A stretch of DNA of 64,000 bases. Origin: VRUE01 sp963717375 (GTDB lineage: Bacteria; Actinomycetota; Thermoleophilia; Solirubrobacterales; 70-9). The translations under genes and the position numbers were made by a program. This document shows, one piece after another, positions 7,163 to 15,006 of this stretch; position 1 is the stretch's first letter, and every line of letters starts with the position of its first letter. The DNA is taken from contig OY970329.1 in assembly GCA_963717375.1 (NCBI GenBank), forward strand, positions 806,001 through 870,000, given 5' to 3'. The notes under the pieces are model-generated. The model was not told where the DNA came from. It saw nothing but the letters and a program-made list of their open reading frames with translations, and made no database searches.

Positions 7163-8670
7163 GCGCCCTCGACCCGATCGCGCTGCAGGTGATGATCGGC
7201 GGCCTTCGCGCCGCCTGCGACGAGATGGGCGCGGCGCTGATCCGCTCGGCCTACTCGGCCAACATCAAGGAGCGCCACGACTGCTCGACCGCCCTCTTCG
7301 ACGCTCGCGGCGAGCTGGTCATGCAGGCCGAGCACATACCGGTGCACCTCGGCTCGATGCCGGACGCGGTCGCCGCGGTCCTCGACCTGGAGCAGAGCCC
7401 GGGAACGTCCTGGATCGTCAACGACCCCTTCCAAGGCGGCACGCACCTCCCTGACATCACCCTGATCTCCCCCGTCTTCCTCGATCGAGAGATGATCGGA
7501 TTCGCCGCCTGCCGCGCTCACCACGCGGACGTCGGCGGATCCACCCCTGGCAGCATGCCGGCGAGCTCAACCACGCTCGAGGAGGAGGGCGTGGTGATCC
7601 CACCCACCCGCGCCGACCCGGAGACACTGAGCACGCTCGCCGCCCAGATGCGCTTCCCGCACCAGCGCCTCGCCGACCTGCGCGCCCAGGGCGCCGCCAA
7701 CCGCGTCGGCGCCCAGCGGCTCGTCGAGCTCGCCGAACGCCACGGCGTCGAGCGCCTGCGCACAGGAATGGATGAGATCCTCGCCTACGCCGAGCGGCGC
7801 ACCCGCGCGGCGCTGTCCGACCTCCCCGACGGCACCTACGCCGCCGAGGATCTGCTCGAAGACGACGCCAGTGGCGAGCCGCGCGACGTCACGCTGCGAG
7901 TCGAGGCGACGATCCGCGGCGACGGCCTCAGCCTCGACTTCACCGGCACCGATCAACAGGTCGGGGGCAACCTCAACTGCCCGCTCTCGGTGACCAAGTC
8001 GGCCGCCTTCTTCGCGGTGCGGGTGCTGACCGACCCCGACGCGCCCCCGTCGGCCGGCGCCTACCGCCCGATCGAGGTGATCGCGCCGCAGGGCTGCCTG
8101 CTCAACGCCCGCCCGCCGGCCGCGGTCGCCGCCGGCAACGTCGAGACGTCGAGCCGCGTGGCCGACCTGGTGATCGCCGCCCTCGCCGGGGCCCGGCCCG
8201 TGCCCGCCCAAGGGCAGGGGACGATGAACAACCTGACGCTCGCGGGCGAGGGGTTCACCTACTACGAGACGCTTGGCGGCGGCCAGGGCGCCTGCCCGGA
8301 CGCCGACGGCCCCAGCGCGATCCACGTCGCGATGTCGAACACGCTCAACACCCCGGTCGAGGCGCTGGAGAGCGAATTCCCCCTGCGCGTGCGCGAGCTG
8401 TCCCTGCGTCGCCACAGCGGCGGGGCGGGAAACCATCGCGGCGGCGACGGTCTGGCGCGAGAGATCGAAGCGCTCGCCCCGATGCGCTACTCGCTGATCA
8501 CCGAGCGACGGCGGCAACCGCCACACGGCCGCGACGGCGGTGCCGACGGTGCCCCAGGCCGCAATCTGCGCAACGGCGAAGAACTGCCCAGCAAGTCCGA
8601 GGGCGAGCTAGGCCCCGGCGACTCGATCCGAATCGAAACCCCGGGCGGCGGCGGCCACGGAAAACCCTGA
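7159..8670 (+). CDS. hyuB: Hydantoinase/oxoprolinase subunit B (HyuB-like)
   Basis: A 503-residue subunit of the HyuB/5-oxoprolinase C-terminal family. Recognisable segments are NDPFQGGTHLPDITLISPVF (about residues 93-112), CRAHHADVGGSTPGSMP (about 119-135), the mid-protein LDFTGTDQQVGGNLNCPLSVT and the C-terminal RRHSGGAGNHRGGDG. These histidine- and aspartate-rich blocks are the conserved metal or substrate sites of the family. It functions with HyuA as a cytosolic ATP-dependent hydrolase of cyclic amides. The ATG at 7159 has no ribosome binding site of its own and overlaps the mini-ORF stop, so translation is probably coupled. Confidence 0.88.
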   Translation: MSALDPIALQVMIGGLRAACDEMGAALIRSAYSANIKERHDCSTALFDARGELVMQAEHIPVHLGSMPDAVAAVLDLEQSPGTSWIVNDPFQGGTHLPDITLISPVFLDREMIGFAACRAHHADVGGSTPGSMPASSTTLEEEGVVIPPTRADPETLSTLAAQMRFPHQRLADLRAQGAANRVGAQRLVELAERHGVERLRTGMDEILAYAERRTRAALSDLPDGTYAAEDLLEDDASGEPRDVTLRVEATIRGDGLSLDFTGTDQQVGGNLNCPLSVTKSAAFFAVRVLTDPDAPPSAGAYRPIEVIAPQGCLLNARPPAAVAAGNVETSSRVADLVIAALAGARPVPAQGQGTMNNLTLAGEGFTYYETLGGGQGACPDADGPSAIHVAMSNTLNTPVEALESEFPLRVRELSLRRHSGGAGNHRGGDGLAREIEALAPMRYSLITERRRQPPHGRDGGADGAPGRNLRNGEELPSKSEGELGPGDSIRIETPGGGGHGKP

Positions 8671-8699
8671 CCAGTCGCTTCTACAGAGAAGGGATAGAC

Positions 8700-8713
8700 G
8701 TGACCTTCGTCAC
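8700..8713. promoter_or_regulatory. Palindrome next to the DUF1802 promoter
   Basis: The perfect inverted repeat GTGAC-CTTC-GTCAC ends four bases before the -35-like hexamer of the DUF1802 gene. Its placement suits an activator or repressor site. It resembles half-sites bound by Crp/Fnr-type proteins, but the spacing is shorter than usual, so the regulator is unknown. Confidence 0.4.
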
Positions 8714-8717
8714 ATAT

Positions 8718-8746
8718 TTGGAGATAGAGGCGTACTGGTCTAGAAT
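8718..8746 (+). promoter_or_regulatory. Probable sigma-70-type promoter of the DUF1802 gene
   Basis: The hexamers TTGGAG (8718-8723) and TAGAAT (8741-8746) are separated by exactly 17 bases, close to the vegetative consensus. The ATG of the DUF1802 gene follows about 95 bases later, leaving a long 5' leader with no obvious structure. Confidence 0.5.
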
Positions 8747-8841
8747 GCCGAACTCGGGCGGGCCTTCTCATCCTGGATGGGTTCGAGGTGCCCCCCTCCC
8801 GGTCGCATGTCCCAACCCACCTTCTAAAGGTTCGACTCTAA

Positions 8842-9471
8842 ATGCCAATCGCTTTCAAGGAATGGGCCGTAACGGTCCGCGCACTCGCCGAGGGCGAGCA
8901 GCTTTTGACCCTCCGCAAGGGCGGTATTCGCGAGGAGAACAAGCACTTCGAGCTTGAGCACGAGCGCTTCTTCCTCTACCCCACCTTCGATCACCAGCAG
9001 AACAACCTGGTGCGCGAGTCCCACCACCCCGAGCTGGGTCGCGCGCTAGAGGAGGGCGTCTGGCCTGACGAGGAACCGCCCCCGGCGGCATTGATCCAGG
9101 ACGGCGGCATCTCGCAGCCGGAACGGGTCCGCCTGCGCGCCTGGGCCGAGGTCACCGACCACATCACGGTCACCGACCCCCGCGCCGTCGATGGTCTCTC
9201 GCCTTACTACGTCTGGACTCCGGACTACGCCGAGAAGCGGCTCAACTGGAAGCGTCGTCACCCCCTTCACGTGCTGCTGCTGAGGGTCCATCGCATCCCG
9301 CGCCCGGTCACGGTCCGCGTCCGCGAGGAGTACCACGGCTGCCGCTCATGGGTCGAGGTCGACCGCGAACTTCCCTTCGAGGGAACGCCGGTAATGGCCG
9401 ACGAGGAGTTCGACCGCGCTCGTGCGGAGATCCTCGGTGTTTGCGGTCACGCAGAGCCGGCTCTCGTCTAA
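8842..9471 (+). CDS. DUF1802 family protein
   Basis: A 209-residue protein that begins with the family signature: FKEWAVTVRALAEGEQLLTLRKGGIREE, followed by FELEHERFFLYPTFDHQ and, later, ALIQDGGISQPERVRLRAWAEVT. These match the DUF1802 domain across nearly the whole length. It is soluble, without signal peptide. The biochemical role of the family is not established. It is a single gene with its own likely promoter and is followed by a long inverted repeat at 9468-9568. Confidence 0.85.
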   Translation: MPIAFKEWAVTVRALAEGEQLLTLRKGGIREENKHFELEHERFFLYPTFDHQQNNLVRESHHPELGRALEEGVWPDEEPPPAALIQDGGISQPERVRLRAWAEVTDHITVTDPRAVDGLSPYYVWTPDYAEKRLNWKRRHPLHVLLLRVHRIPRPVTVRVREEYHGCRSWVEVDRELPFEGTPVMADEEFDRARAEILGVCGHAEPALV

Positions 9472-9568
9472 GGCTGCCTGACCGGCGCATATCGGCGTCC
9501 TCGTTCGCTTGCGTGCAGAGCACGCCGCGCTCCCTGCGTCCTTGATCTGCTTGGTCAGACAGCCTTAG
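9468..9568. repeat. 101-bp element with 16-bp terminal inverted repeats
   Basis: The left arm CTAAGGCTGCCTGACC (9468-9483) and right arm GGTCAGACAGCCTTAG (9553-9568) are inverted copies differing at one base. The 69-bp interior contains a perfect hairpin GCGTGC-AGA-GCACGC at 9511-9525. It begins on the last bases of the DUF1802 gene and ends 15 bases before the next gene. It could be a structured terminator, a small RNA or a MITE/REP-like mobile repeat. No second copy occurs in the window. Confidence 0.55.
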
Positions 9569-9582
9569 TAGGCTCGCGTTTT

Positions 9583-10338
9583 ATGCCGTGGGTCGAGACG
9601 CAGTCGCTTAGTTTTACGGCCCGCCATGACAGCGGCGACGCTGCCTTCGCCGAGCGGACGCTGGACCGGATGGAGGAACTGCGGCTGCGGCTCGAGGACC
9701 GCTTCGAGCGGGTTCCGGGCGAGATCACTGTCGTCGTCCACACCAATCCCGCCTGGCTGGCGATGGCCCACCCCTTCCTGCCGGCGGCGCGCTGGTCGGC
9801 GGCCCCGGCCGGGCGCCGCTACCTGGCCGGCTGGGCGATGGCGACAGAGCTGCACGTGCTCAACGATCCCCACATGGAACGCCGCGCCGCGGGCGATGAC
9901 TCGCGCGAGGCGCTGCGCGGCACCGCCGAGCGCCTCTACGCGCAGCTGGTGGTCGCCGCCAACAACGCCGAGCTGCCGCCTTCCTGGACCCCCCGCCGCT
10001 TCGCCCGCTACCTGCGCTGGGCCTGGCTGGTCGAAGGGGGCGCCCAGTACTTCTCGCGCCAGGTCGGCCTCTACCGGGCGGCGGTGATCCGCCGCCTGCG
10101 TGAGAGCTCCCGGCCCTCCTTTCCCCCGTCTCGCCGCGACGCGGTGATCCTCGGCGGCACGATCTTCGACCTGCTCGAGGGTGAGCGCGGGCCGGACGCC
10201 TGCGAGCGCCTCGCCCTCCACCTCCTCCCCGGCGGTGCCACGCCGACGCTGGAAGCCGCCTTCGAAGCCCGCATCGGCGAAATCGAGGCAGCCTGGCGCG
10301 ACTACCTGCGCGAGATCAACCGGCCCAGCCTCGACTAG
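9583..10338 (+). CDS. Degenerate gluzincin (peptidase MA-like) protein
   Basis: A 251-residue protein with the layout of the MA-clan metallopeptidases. An N-terminal strand-rich part contains PGEITVVVHTNPAWLAM, and later WLVEGGAQYFSRQV (about residues 148-161) matches the second zinc motif W-x-x-E-G-x-A-x-Y-x-S. The first motif, expected about 25-35 residues earlier, should read HExxH, but the region around residues 115-127 has no histidine. It is therefore probably catalytically inactive. There is no signal peptide. Its end overlaps the convergent DUF2007 gene by four bases. The family match is partial, so function is left open. Confidence 0.6.
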   Translation: MPWVETQSLSFTARHDSGDAAFAERTLDRMEELRLRLEDRFERVPGEITVVVHTNPAWLAMAHPFLPAARWSAAPAGRRYLAGWAMATELHVLNDPHMERRAAGDDSREALRGTAERLYAQLVVAANNAELPPSWTPRRFARYLRWAWLVEGGAQYFSRQVGLYRAAVIRRLRESSRPSFPPSRRDAVILGGTIFDLLEGERGPDACERLALHLLPGGATPTLEAAFEARIGEIEAAWRDYLREINRPSLD

Positions 10339-10577
10339 CTCTCGCCCGGCGTCCCCTTTAGGACTTCCCGGGCCTCGTCGACGACCCCCTCCGGAACGAG
10401 GATGTGGTGTGGGCCCGCAGCGAGAAAGTCGGGGTTGTCGAAGCCGGGCGCACGCTTGAGCATGCTCGGAATGCCGTGCTCGTTGAGCAGGCCCTGGATC
10501 ATCTCGGCCTCCATCTGGTTTTGGCCGTAAGCAACCTTGACCAGCTTGCCGCCGCTACTCGACGATGAGCTCGGCAT
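10335..10577 (-). CDS. DUF2007 domain protein
   Basis: An 80-residue protein whose segment LVKVAYGQNQMEAEMIQGLLNEHGIPS and following HHILVPEGVVDEAREVL match DUF2007, a small ferredoxin-like alpha/beta domain proposed to sense signals. It overlaps the end of the JAMM peptidase gene by 23 bases, so the two are one transcription unit. The serine-rich first eight residues may mean that the true start is slightly downstream, though no better start codon is seen. Confidence 0.75.
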   Translation of the reverse strand: MPSSSSSSGGKLVKVAYGQNQMEAEMIQGLLNEHGIPSMLKRAPGFDNPDFLAAGPHHILVPEGVVDEAREVLKGTPGES

Positions 10578-10953
10578 CGGCGATCTTCAGATCCTTGAGC
10601 CAGAAGCCCTTGACGTCGGGGGCGTCGGCGTCCTGCAGCGAAACGATCAGGTAGATCGCATCGGGCCAGTTGACCGCCTGGTTGACATCGGTCTGGGACG
10701 GATAGGCCGCGCTCTTGGTGTGCGAGTGGTAGATCGCCAGCATCTCTTTGCCGTCGTCTTCGATCGACTTCAAGGCGTTGTACTGGCCCTGCGGATCCAT
10801 CTCGAAGCGCAGCGGGCTCGCCGCTGCGTTTGCGACCGGCACCACCACGGTCGCCTCGCCGTCGGCACCGCCGACCATCCCACAGCACTCATTGGGCAGG
10901 TCCTCGCGCGCGTGCGCGACCATCTCGTCGATCAGGGACTGGGCAATCCGCAT
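10555..10953 (-). CDS. JAMM/MPN+ metallopeptidase (Mec-like)
   Basis: A 132-residue single-domain JAMM peptidase. All zinc and catalytic residues are present: Glu22 in PNECCG, and H76-x-H78-x7-S86-x2-D89 in YHSHTKSAAYPSQTD. Prokaryotic proteins of this size include Mec, which releases cysteine from the C-terminus of the sulfur carrier CysO in mycobacteria. A cysO-cysM-moeZ operon lies 3 kb further along on the same strand, so this enzyme is a good candidate for that step, although two unrelated genes separate them. It is cytosolic and co-transcribed with the DUF2007 gene. Confidence 0.85.
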   Translation of the reverse strand: MRIAQSLIDEMVAHAREDLPNECCGMVGGADGEATVVVPVANAAASPLRFEMDPQGQYNALKSIEDDGKEMLAIYHSHTKSAAYPSQTDVNQAVNWPDAIYLIVSLQDADAPDVKGFWLKDLKIADAELIVE

Positions 10954-10965
10954 CGTGCGGCGAGG

Positions 10966-12027
10966 CTAGCGGACGTGCGTAGCCGTTGCGGCCTGTCGGA
11001 AGGCTCGCCAGGCGGGCTTCGACCTGCCGCTCGGGTCGAATAGACCGGCGTACTCACAGAAGACGCAGTGGGGATCCGGCGCCGACATGTCTCGCCAGGC
11101 GTACCAGTCGACGCCGGCGATGTGCCAGCGCCCGCGAGCGCGGAGCAGCAGCCGGTAGGCGCGCCGCAGAAACGACCCCTGCCCGCTCAGCCCCCAATTG
11201 AACGCCGTCGGCAGCAGGCTGTCCGAGGCGACGCCGAGCTCGCTGATCAGCAGCGGCTTGCGTCCGTCGCCGGCGGCCGCCATTACCTGTCTCGCCTTGC
11301 GGACTTGGTAAGCCACGCCCCCCAGCGTCGGCGAGTACGGGTGCACGGCGGCAAGATCGAAGGTCCCGCGCACTCCCGGAACCCGATAGAGCTTGCGCAG
11401 GAACGTCCAAGGGAGCATGCCGCCCTCGACCGGAGCCAGCCCCGCGGCCACGACCTGCGCCTTTCCATCGACCGCGCGGACCGCCCGAGCCGAAGTTCGC
11501 AGCAAGCGCGCGTAGCCACTGGGCGAAGGCCGCGGCCGCCAGAAGAGCAGGAAGTTGGGCTCGTTCCAGATCTGCCACTGACGAATCGCCAGCGGCGCGG
11601 ATCCACCGCCCCAGAGCGTCCCCTCAGTCCCATATCGCCGAACCAGCACGCGGAGAAAGTGCGCCCAAGCCGACCGCGCCGTGGCGCTGAGCGGCGGTCG
11701 CGCGGGATCGGCCGCGAGCCAGCCGGGCGTCCCATACACGAAGGGGAGCACGCGCACTCCGGATCCGGCAGCCGCAGTGACAATCGCGTCAAGGCTCGCG
11801 AAATTGAGCTCACCCCGCCGCGGCTCGACCTGGGGCCAGTAGATCGGAATCCGCAGCGTCCCGACCACGCCCTGCATGCGCTTGAAGTCCGCCGCCGCCA
11901 GTGACCCCTGCGGAACGACGCCGAAGAAGCCGCGCGGCGCAGTCGCCCGAGCCCCCGCGGATGCGGGGCTCGTAAGCGACAGCGTCAGGCCGGCAGCGAG
12001 GAGGGCCGCCAGGGCGATTCGGCGCAC
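10966..12027 (-). CDS. Secreted clan A glycoside hydrolase
   Basis: A 353-residue protein with a Sec signal peptide (basic MRR, hydrophobic core, cleavage near ASA-GA at about residue 25). The remainder is a TIM-barrel glycosidase of GH clan A. The acid/base Glu156 lies in WQIWNEPNF after strand 4, and the probable nucleophile Glu263 lies in PLLISELGVAS at strand 7. This layout fits GH39- or GH5-type enzymes acting on xylan, beta-glucan or similar polysaccharides; the exact family and substrate are not resolved. It probably works outside the cell. It stands 14 bases downstream of a secreted beta-propeller gene on the same strand. Confidence 0.8.
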   Translation of the reverse strand: MRRIALAALLAAGLTLSLTSPASAGARATAPRGFFGVVPQGSLAAADFKRMQGVVGTLRIPIYWPQVEPRRGELNFASLDAIVTAAAGSGVRVLPFVYGTPGWLAADPARPPLSATARSAWAHFLRVLVRRYGTEGTLWGGGSAPLAIRQWQIWNEPNFLLFWRPRPSPSGYARLLRTSARAVRAVDGKAQVVAAGLAPVEGGMLPWTFLRKLYRVPGVRGTFDLAAVHPYSPTLGGVAYQVRKARQVMAAAGDGRKPLLISELGVASDSLLPTAFNWGLSGQGSFLRRAYRLLLRARGRWHIAGVDWYAWRDMSAPDPHCVFCEYAGLFDPSGRSKPAWRAFRQAATATHVR

Positions 12028-12041
12028 GGCGGCCCTCCTCC

Positions 12042-13589
12042 CTACTGGCTCAGGTGATTGTTGCCCGCGCCCCCGAGCAGGACATCGCGCCCCTTGCCGC
12101 CGATCAGGCGATCATCACCGCGGCCACCGCAGATCAGGTCGTTGCCGCCACGGCCCAGCACCCGATCGTTGCCGGCAAGCGCCGCGATTACATCGCGGTG
12201 GGGCGTGCCGACCAGCTTCTCGCCGTGGCGGGTGCCGACGATCGTGGCCCGGTGCCCTTGGCAGCGCGAACCGCTGGTGCCGCCGATGAAGCGAATCAGC
12301 AATGTGGTCGGCGATTCGCAGGTGCGGATGCACTGCCCGCCCGCGGTCAGCGCGACGAGGCTGCGCCCTCCCTGCAGGCCGATGGCCACGGCGCGGTTCG
12401 CCGCCAGCGAGGCGAGGCGAATCATCGAGCCTCCGGAGAAGGTGGGATCGCGCCGCCCGCTCGAGAGCAGTCGCAGCAGGGCGAACCGGCGCGGACCGAA
12501 ACCTGGCCCCCGAACGGTTCCCGCCGGTGCGCTGCCGGCGATCAACAGCCTGCCGGCCCGATCGACCTTAGCGCCGCTCACGTCGAGGAAGCTGTGCCTC
12601 AGATAGGCGATTCCACGGTGGCTGAATTTGGGATCGAGGCTTCCATCGGCTCGCAACTTCATGACGAAGGCATCGCCCTTGTCATTGCGGCCCGAGCCGA
12701 CCACGTAGATGCCGCCTTTCGGCAAGACAATCAGGGCACCGACGCCGGCCCGATCGGTGACGTCGTCGATGAAGCTCTCTCCCTGGCGACCGAAGTCATT
12801 GTCGAAGACGCCATTTTCATCGATTCGTGCCAGATGCACGGCTCGACCGTCGGGGCCACAGCAGCGGGGCCCAGCGATCACGGTCTTGTTGCCGCTCAGC
12901 GCCATGCCACCCAGGCCGGAGCCGAGGCTGGTGATCAGCGGGTTGCCCTCGCGAAAGCTCGGGTCCGGATTCCCCTCCGCGGTATAGCGGGCGATCAGCA
13001 CGGCGTCCCCGCCGTAACCCGACTGGGGCTCGGCGCCGACGACGATGCGGCCGTCGGCCTGTATAGCGAGGCGGACGCGGTCCACCGGCGCACTCAGGTG
13101 AACTTTGGCCACGCCGGCTTTACCGAAGCTGGCGTCGGGGCTCCCGTCTGTATTGAGCCTGGCGAGGACGAGGTCGCCTTCGTCGGTCGAGCCGACGACG
13201 ATCTTGCCGTCCGGGGCCACCGCCAGCGATCCGTTGCGGCTGGGGTGAAACCCATCGGCCGAGCCGAAGACGCCGCGCACGCCGGCAAGCCCGAACGAGC
13301 TGTCGAGCAAGCCGCCCGGCGTGAAGCGGCTGACCAGCAGTTCGCCGGCGCAGGGGGAGACCGAGCAGCGCTGCGCCGAGCGCAGGACGTAGATCTCGCC
13401 GCTCGGAGCCACCGCCATGTCAAGCGGAGAGACGTAGAGGCCCTGATCGCTCTGGACCCGAGCCACGCCTTCCTGCCCGAAGGTGCGATCGACGTCCGCC
13501 GGCGCGGCGCCGGCGACGCTCACCGCACTCGCGAAGAGACAACTGCACAACAAGAACATCCGGACGATCCGTGACGGCGTCAAGAACAT
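12042..13589 (-). CDS. Secreted delta-60 repeat protein with RTX-like tail
   Basis: A 515-residue exported protein with an N-terminal signal peptide ending near GAA. The body consists of repeats of about 55-60 residues of the delta-60 type, for example DGKIVVG...LARLNTDGSPDASFG, each containing a D-G-[KR]-I-[VY]-V strand and a D-P-[ST]-F turn; they should build a beta-propeller. The last 65 residues switch to glycine/aspartate nonapeptides (NDRVLGRGGND, GGRGDDRLIGGKG) typical of calcium-binding RTX repeats. Paired cysteines occur in the first and later repeats. It is extracellular or cell-surface; the binding partner is unknown. It lies directly upstream of the glycosidase gene. Confidence 0.8.
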   Translation of the reverse strand: MFLTPSRIVRMFLLCSCLFASAVSVAGAAPADVDRTFGQEGVARVQSDQGLYVSPLDMAVAPSGEIYVLRSAQRCSVSPCAGELLVSRFTPGGLLDSSFGLAGVRGVFGSADGFHPSRNGSLAVAPDGKIVVGSTDEGDLVLARLNTDGSPDASFGKAGVAKVHLSAPVDRVRLAIQADGRIVVGAEPQSGYGGDAVLIARYTAEGNPDPSFREGNPLITSLGSGLGGMALSGNKTVIAGPRCCGPDGRAVHLARIDENGVFDNDFGRQGESFIDDVTDRAGVGALIVLPKGGIYVVGSGRNDKGDAFVMKLRADGSLDPKFSHRGIAYLRHSFLDVSGAKVDRAGRLLIAGSAPAGTVRGPGFGPRRFALLRLLSSGRRDPTFSGGSMIRLASLAANRAVAIGLQGGRSLVALTAGGQCIRTCESPTTLLIRFIGGTSGSRCQGHRATIVGTRHGEKLVGTPHRDVIAALAGNDRVLGRGGNDLICGGRGDDRLIGGKGRDVLLGGAGNNHLSQ

Positions 13590-13679
13590 CTCCCCCTAGC
13601 TCCAGCTCGATTGACCAAACGTGTTGGCCGATCAAACACAGCGAGCTAGGCGAGTTGCGGTCCAGCTAGTGAAAGAGCG

Positions 13680-14645
13680 CTACCACCAAACGGTGGAGTC
13701 GAGGTTTTCGATCTCCTCGATCGGCTTGGTGTAGACGCCGGAAGAGAGGTACTTCCAGCCGTCGTCGGGGATCAGGAAGACGACGTTGCCGCCATCGAGC
13801 TCACCCGCGATGCGGGCGGCGATCGCGGCGATCGCGCCGGAGGAGACGCCGGCGAAGACGCCCTCCTCGTCGAGCAGGCGCTTGGTCCAGACGATCGCGT
13901 CGCGATTGGAGACCATGATCTTTCGATCGAGCAAATTGATGTCGATGATCGGCGGGATGAAGCCGTCGTCGAGCGAGCGCAGTCCGTCGACCATCTCGCC
14001 CTGCATCGGCTCAGCGGCGACGATGAGCGTCTCGGGGTTTTCCTCCTTGAGGCGGCGGCCGTTGCCCATCAGGGTGCCGCCGGTGCCGAGGCCACCGACG
14101 AAGGCGGTCACCTCGTCCAGCTCTTCGAGGATCTCCAGCGCCGTGCCGTTGTAGTGGGCGAGCGGGTTGGCCTCGTTGCCGTACTGGTAGGGCATGTAGT
14201 ACTGCGGGTCCTTGGCCATCTCGAGCGCCACCTCGACCGCGCCGTTGGAGCCTTTGGGCCCCTCCGAGTAGACGATCTCGGCCCCGTACATCTCGAGCAG
14301 CTGGGTGCGCTCTTTGGTCACGTTGTCGGGCATCACGACCTTGAGCGGATAGCCCTTGCGGCGGCAGATCATCGCCAGCGCGATCCCGGTGTTGCCGGAG
14401 GTCGGCTCGAGGATGGTCTGCCCGGGCTGGATCAGCCCCTCGGCCTCGGCCGCCTCGATCATCGACTTGGCGACGCGGTCCTTGACCGAGCCGGTCGGGT
14501 TGTGGCCCTCGAGCTTGGCGTAGATGCGGACGTCGGGATTGGGAGACAGGCGCGGCAGCTCGACCAGCGGCGTATTGCCGATCGACTCGACGATGTTGCC
14601 GAAGCGTCCCCCGCAGGGGCGGTTAAGTAGGTCGTCGTGAGCCAT
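13680..14645 (-). CDS. cysM: Cysteine synthase, CysO-dependent type
   Basis: A 321-residue PLP enzyme of the cysteine synthase family. Lys55 in NPTGSVKDR is the PLP lysine, and EPTSGNTGIALA is the substrate-binding loop. The sequence follows mycobacterial CysM closely, including QLLEMYGAEI, YQYGNEANPLAHY and the C-terminal DDGWKYLSSGVYT. That form uses O-phosphoserine and the thiocarboxylated carrier CysO rather than O-acetylserine and free sulfide. The neighbouring cysO and moeZ genes on the same strand support this. An identical 19-nt site precedes both this gene and moeZ, so it may also have its own promoter. Confidence 0.92.
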   Translation of the reverse strand: MAHDDLLNRPCGGRFGNIVESIGNTPLVELPRLSPNPDVRIYAKLEGHNPTGSVKDRVAKSMIEAAEAEGLIQPGQTILEPTSGNTGIALAMICRRKGYPLKVVMPDNVTKERTQLLEMYGAEIVYSEGPKGSNGAVEVALEMAKDPQYYMPYQYGNEANPLAHYNGTALEILEELDEVTAFVGGLGTGGTLMGNGRRLKEENPETLIVAAEPMQGEMVDGLRSLDDGFIPPIIDINLLDRKIMVSNRDAIVWTKRLLDEEGVFAGVSSGAIAAIAARIAGELDGGNVVFLIPDDGWKYLSSGVYTKPIEEIENLDSTVWW

Positions 14646-14657
14646 GATCGCCGTCCC

Positions 14658-14676
14658 TTACTTCAAAAAGTATAGC
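14658..14676 (-). promoter_or_regulatory. Candidate operator/-10 region of cysM, copy 1 of a 19-nt site
   Basis: TTACTTCAAAAAGTATAGC (plus strand) occurs here and, identically, at 16232-16250 in front of moeZ. It contains the inverted repeat TACTT-N4-AAGTA. On the minus strand it includes TATACT, a good -10 hexamer, about 29 bases before the cysM ATG. Joint control of the two transcripts by a sulfur-responsive regulator is inferred. No convincing -35 element is seen. Confidence 0.6.
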
Positions 14677-14715
14677 TAGGGATTGGCCTAGCGACGAGGC
14701 ATTACGAAGAGAACT

Positions 14716-14988
14716 TCAACCGCCGGCCATCGCCGGCAGGATGACCACGGTGTCGCTGTCCTTGACCGCGGTCTCGAGGCCGTCGAGCACGCGCACGTCC
14801 TCGTCATTGAGGTAGACGTTGACGTAGCGGTTGAGATCGCCGTCCTCGCCGAAGAGCTGCTCGGCGGTCGCGGGGTGCTCGGCGGTGAGGGCGCGCAGGA
14901 CCTCGCCGACGTCGGAGCCGGTGGCCTCGACTTCGGGCGCGCCACCGGTGTGGGGACGCAGCACTGGAGGTATGCGAACGGTCGCCAT
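14716..14988 (-). CDS. cysO: Sulfur carrier protein CysO (MoaD/ThiS family)
   Basis: A 90-residue ubiquitin-fold carrier of the MoaD/ThiS family. It ends in Ala-Gly-Gly, the C-terminus that is adenylated and converted to a thiocarboxylate. VNVYLNDEDVRVLDGLETAVKDSDTVVILPAMAGG is the conserved C-terminal half (written in the protein from about residue 56). The gene sits between the MoeZ-like activating enzyme and cysM on the same strand, 18 bases after moeZ, which identifies it as the sulfur donor for cysteine synthesis rather than for molybdopterin or thiamine. Confidence 0.9.
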   Translation of the reverse strand: MATVRIPPVLRPHTGGAPEVEATGSDVGEVLRALTAEHPATAEQLFGEDGDLNRYVNVYLNDEDVRVLDGLETAVKDSDTVVILPAMAGG

Positions 14989-15006
14989 GAAGGCGGTGAT
15001 CCTAGC

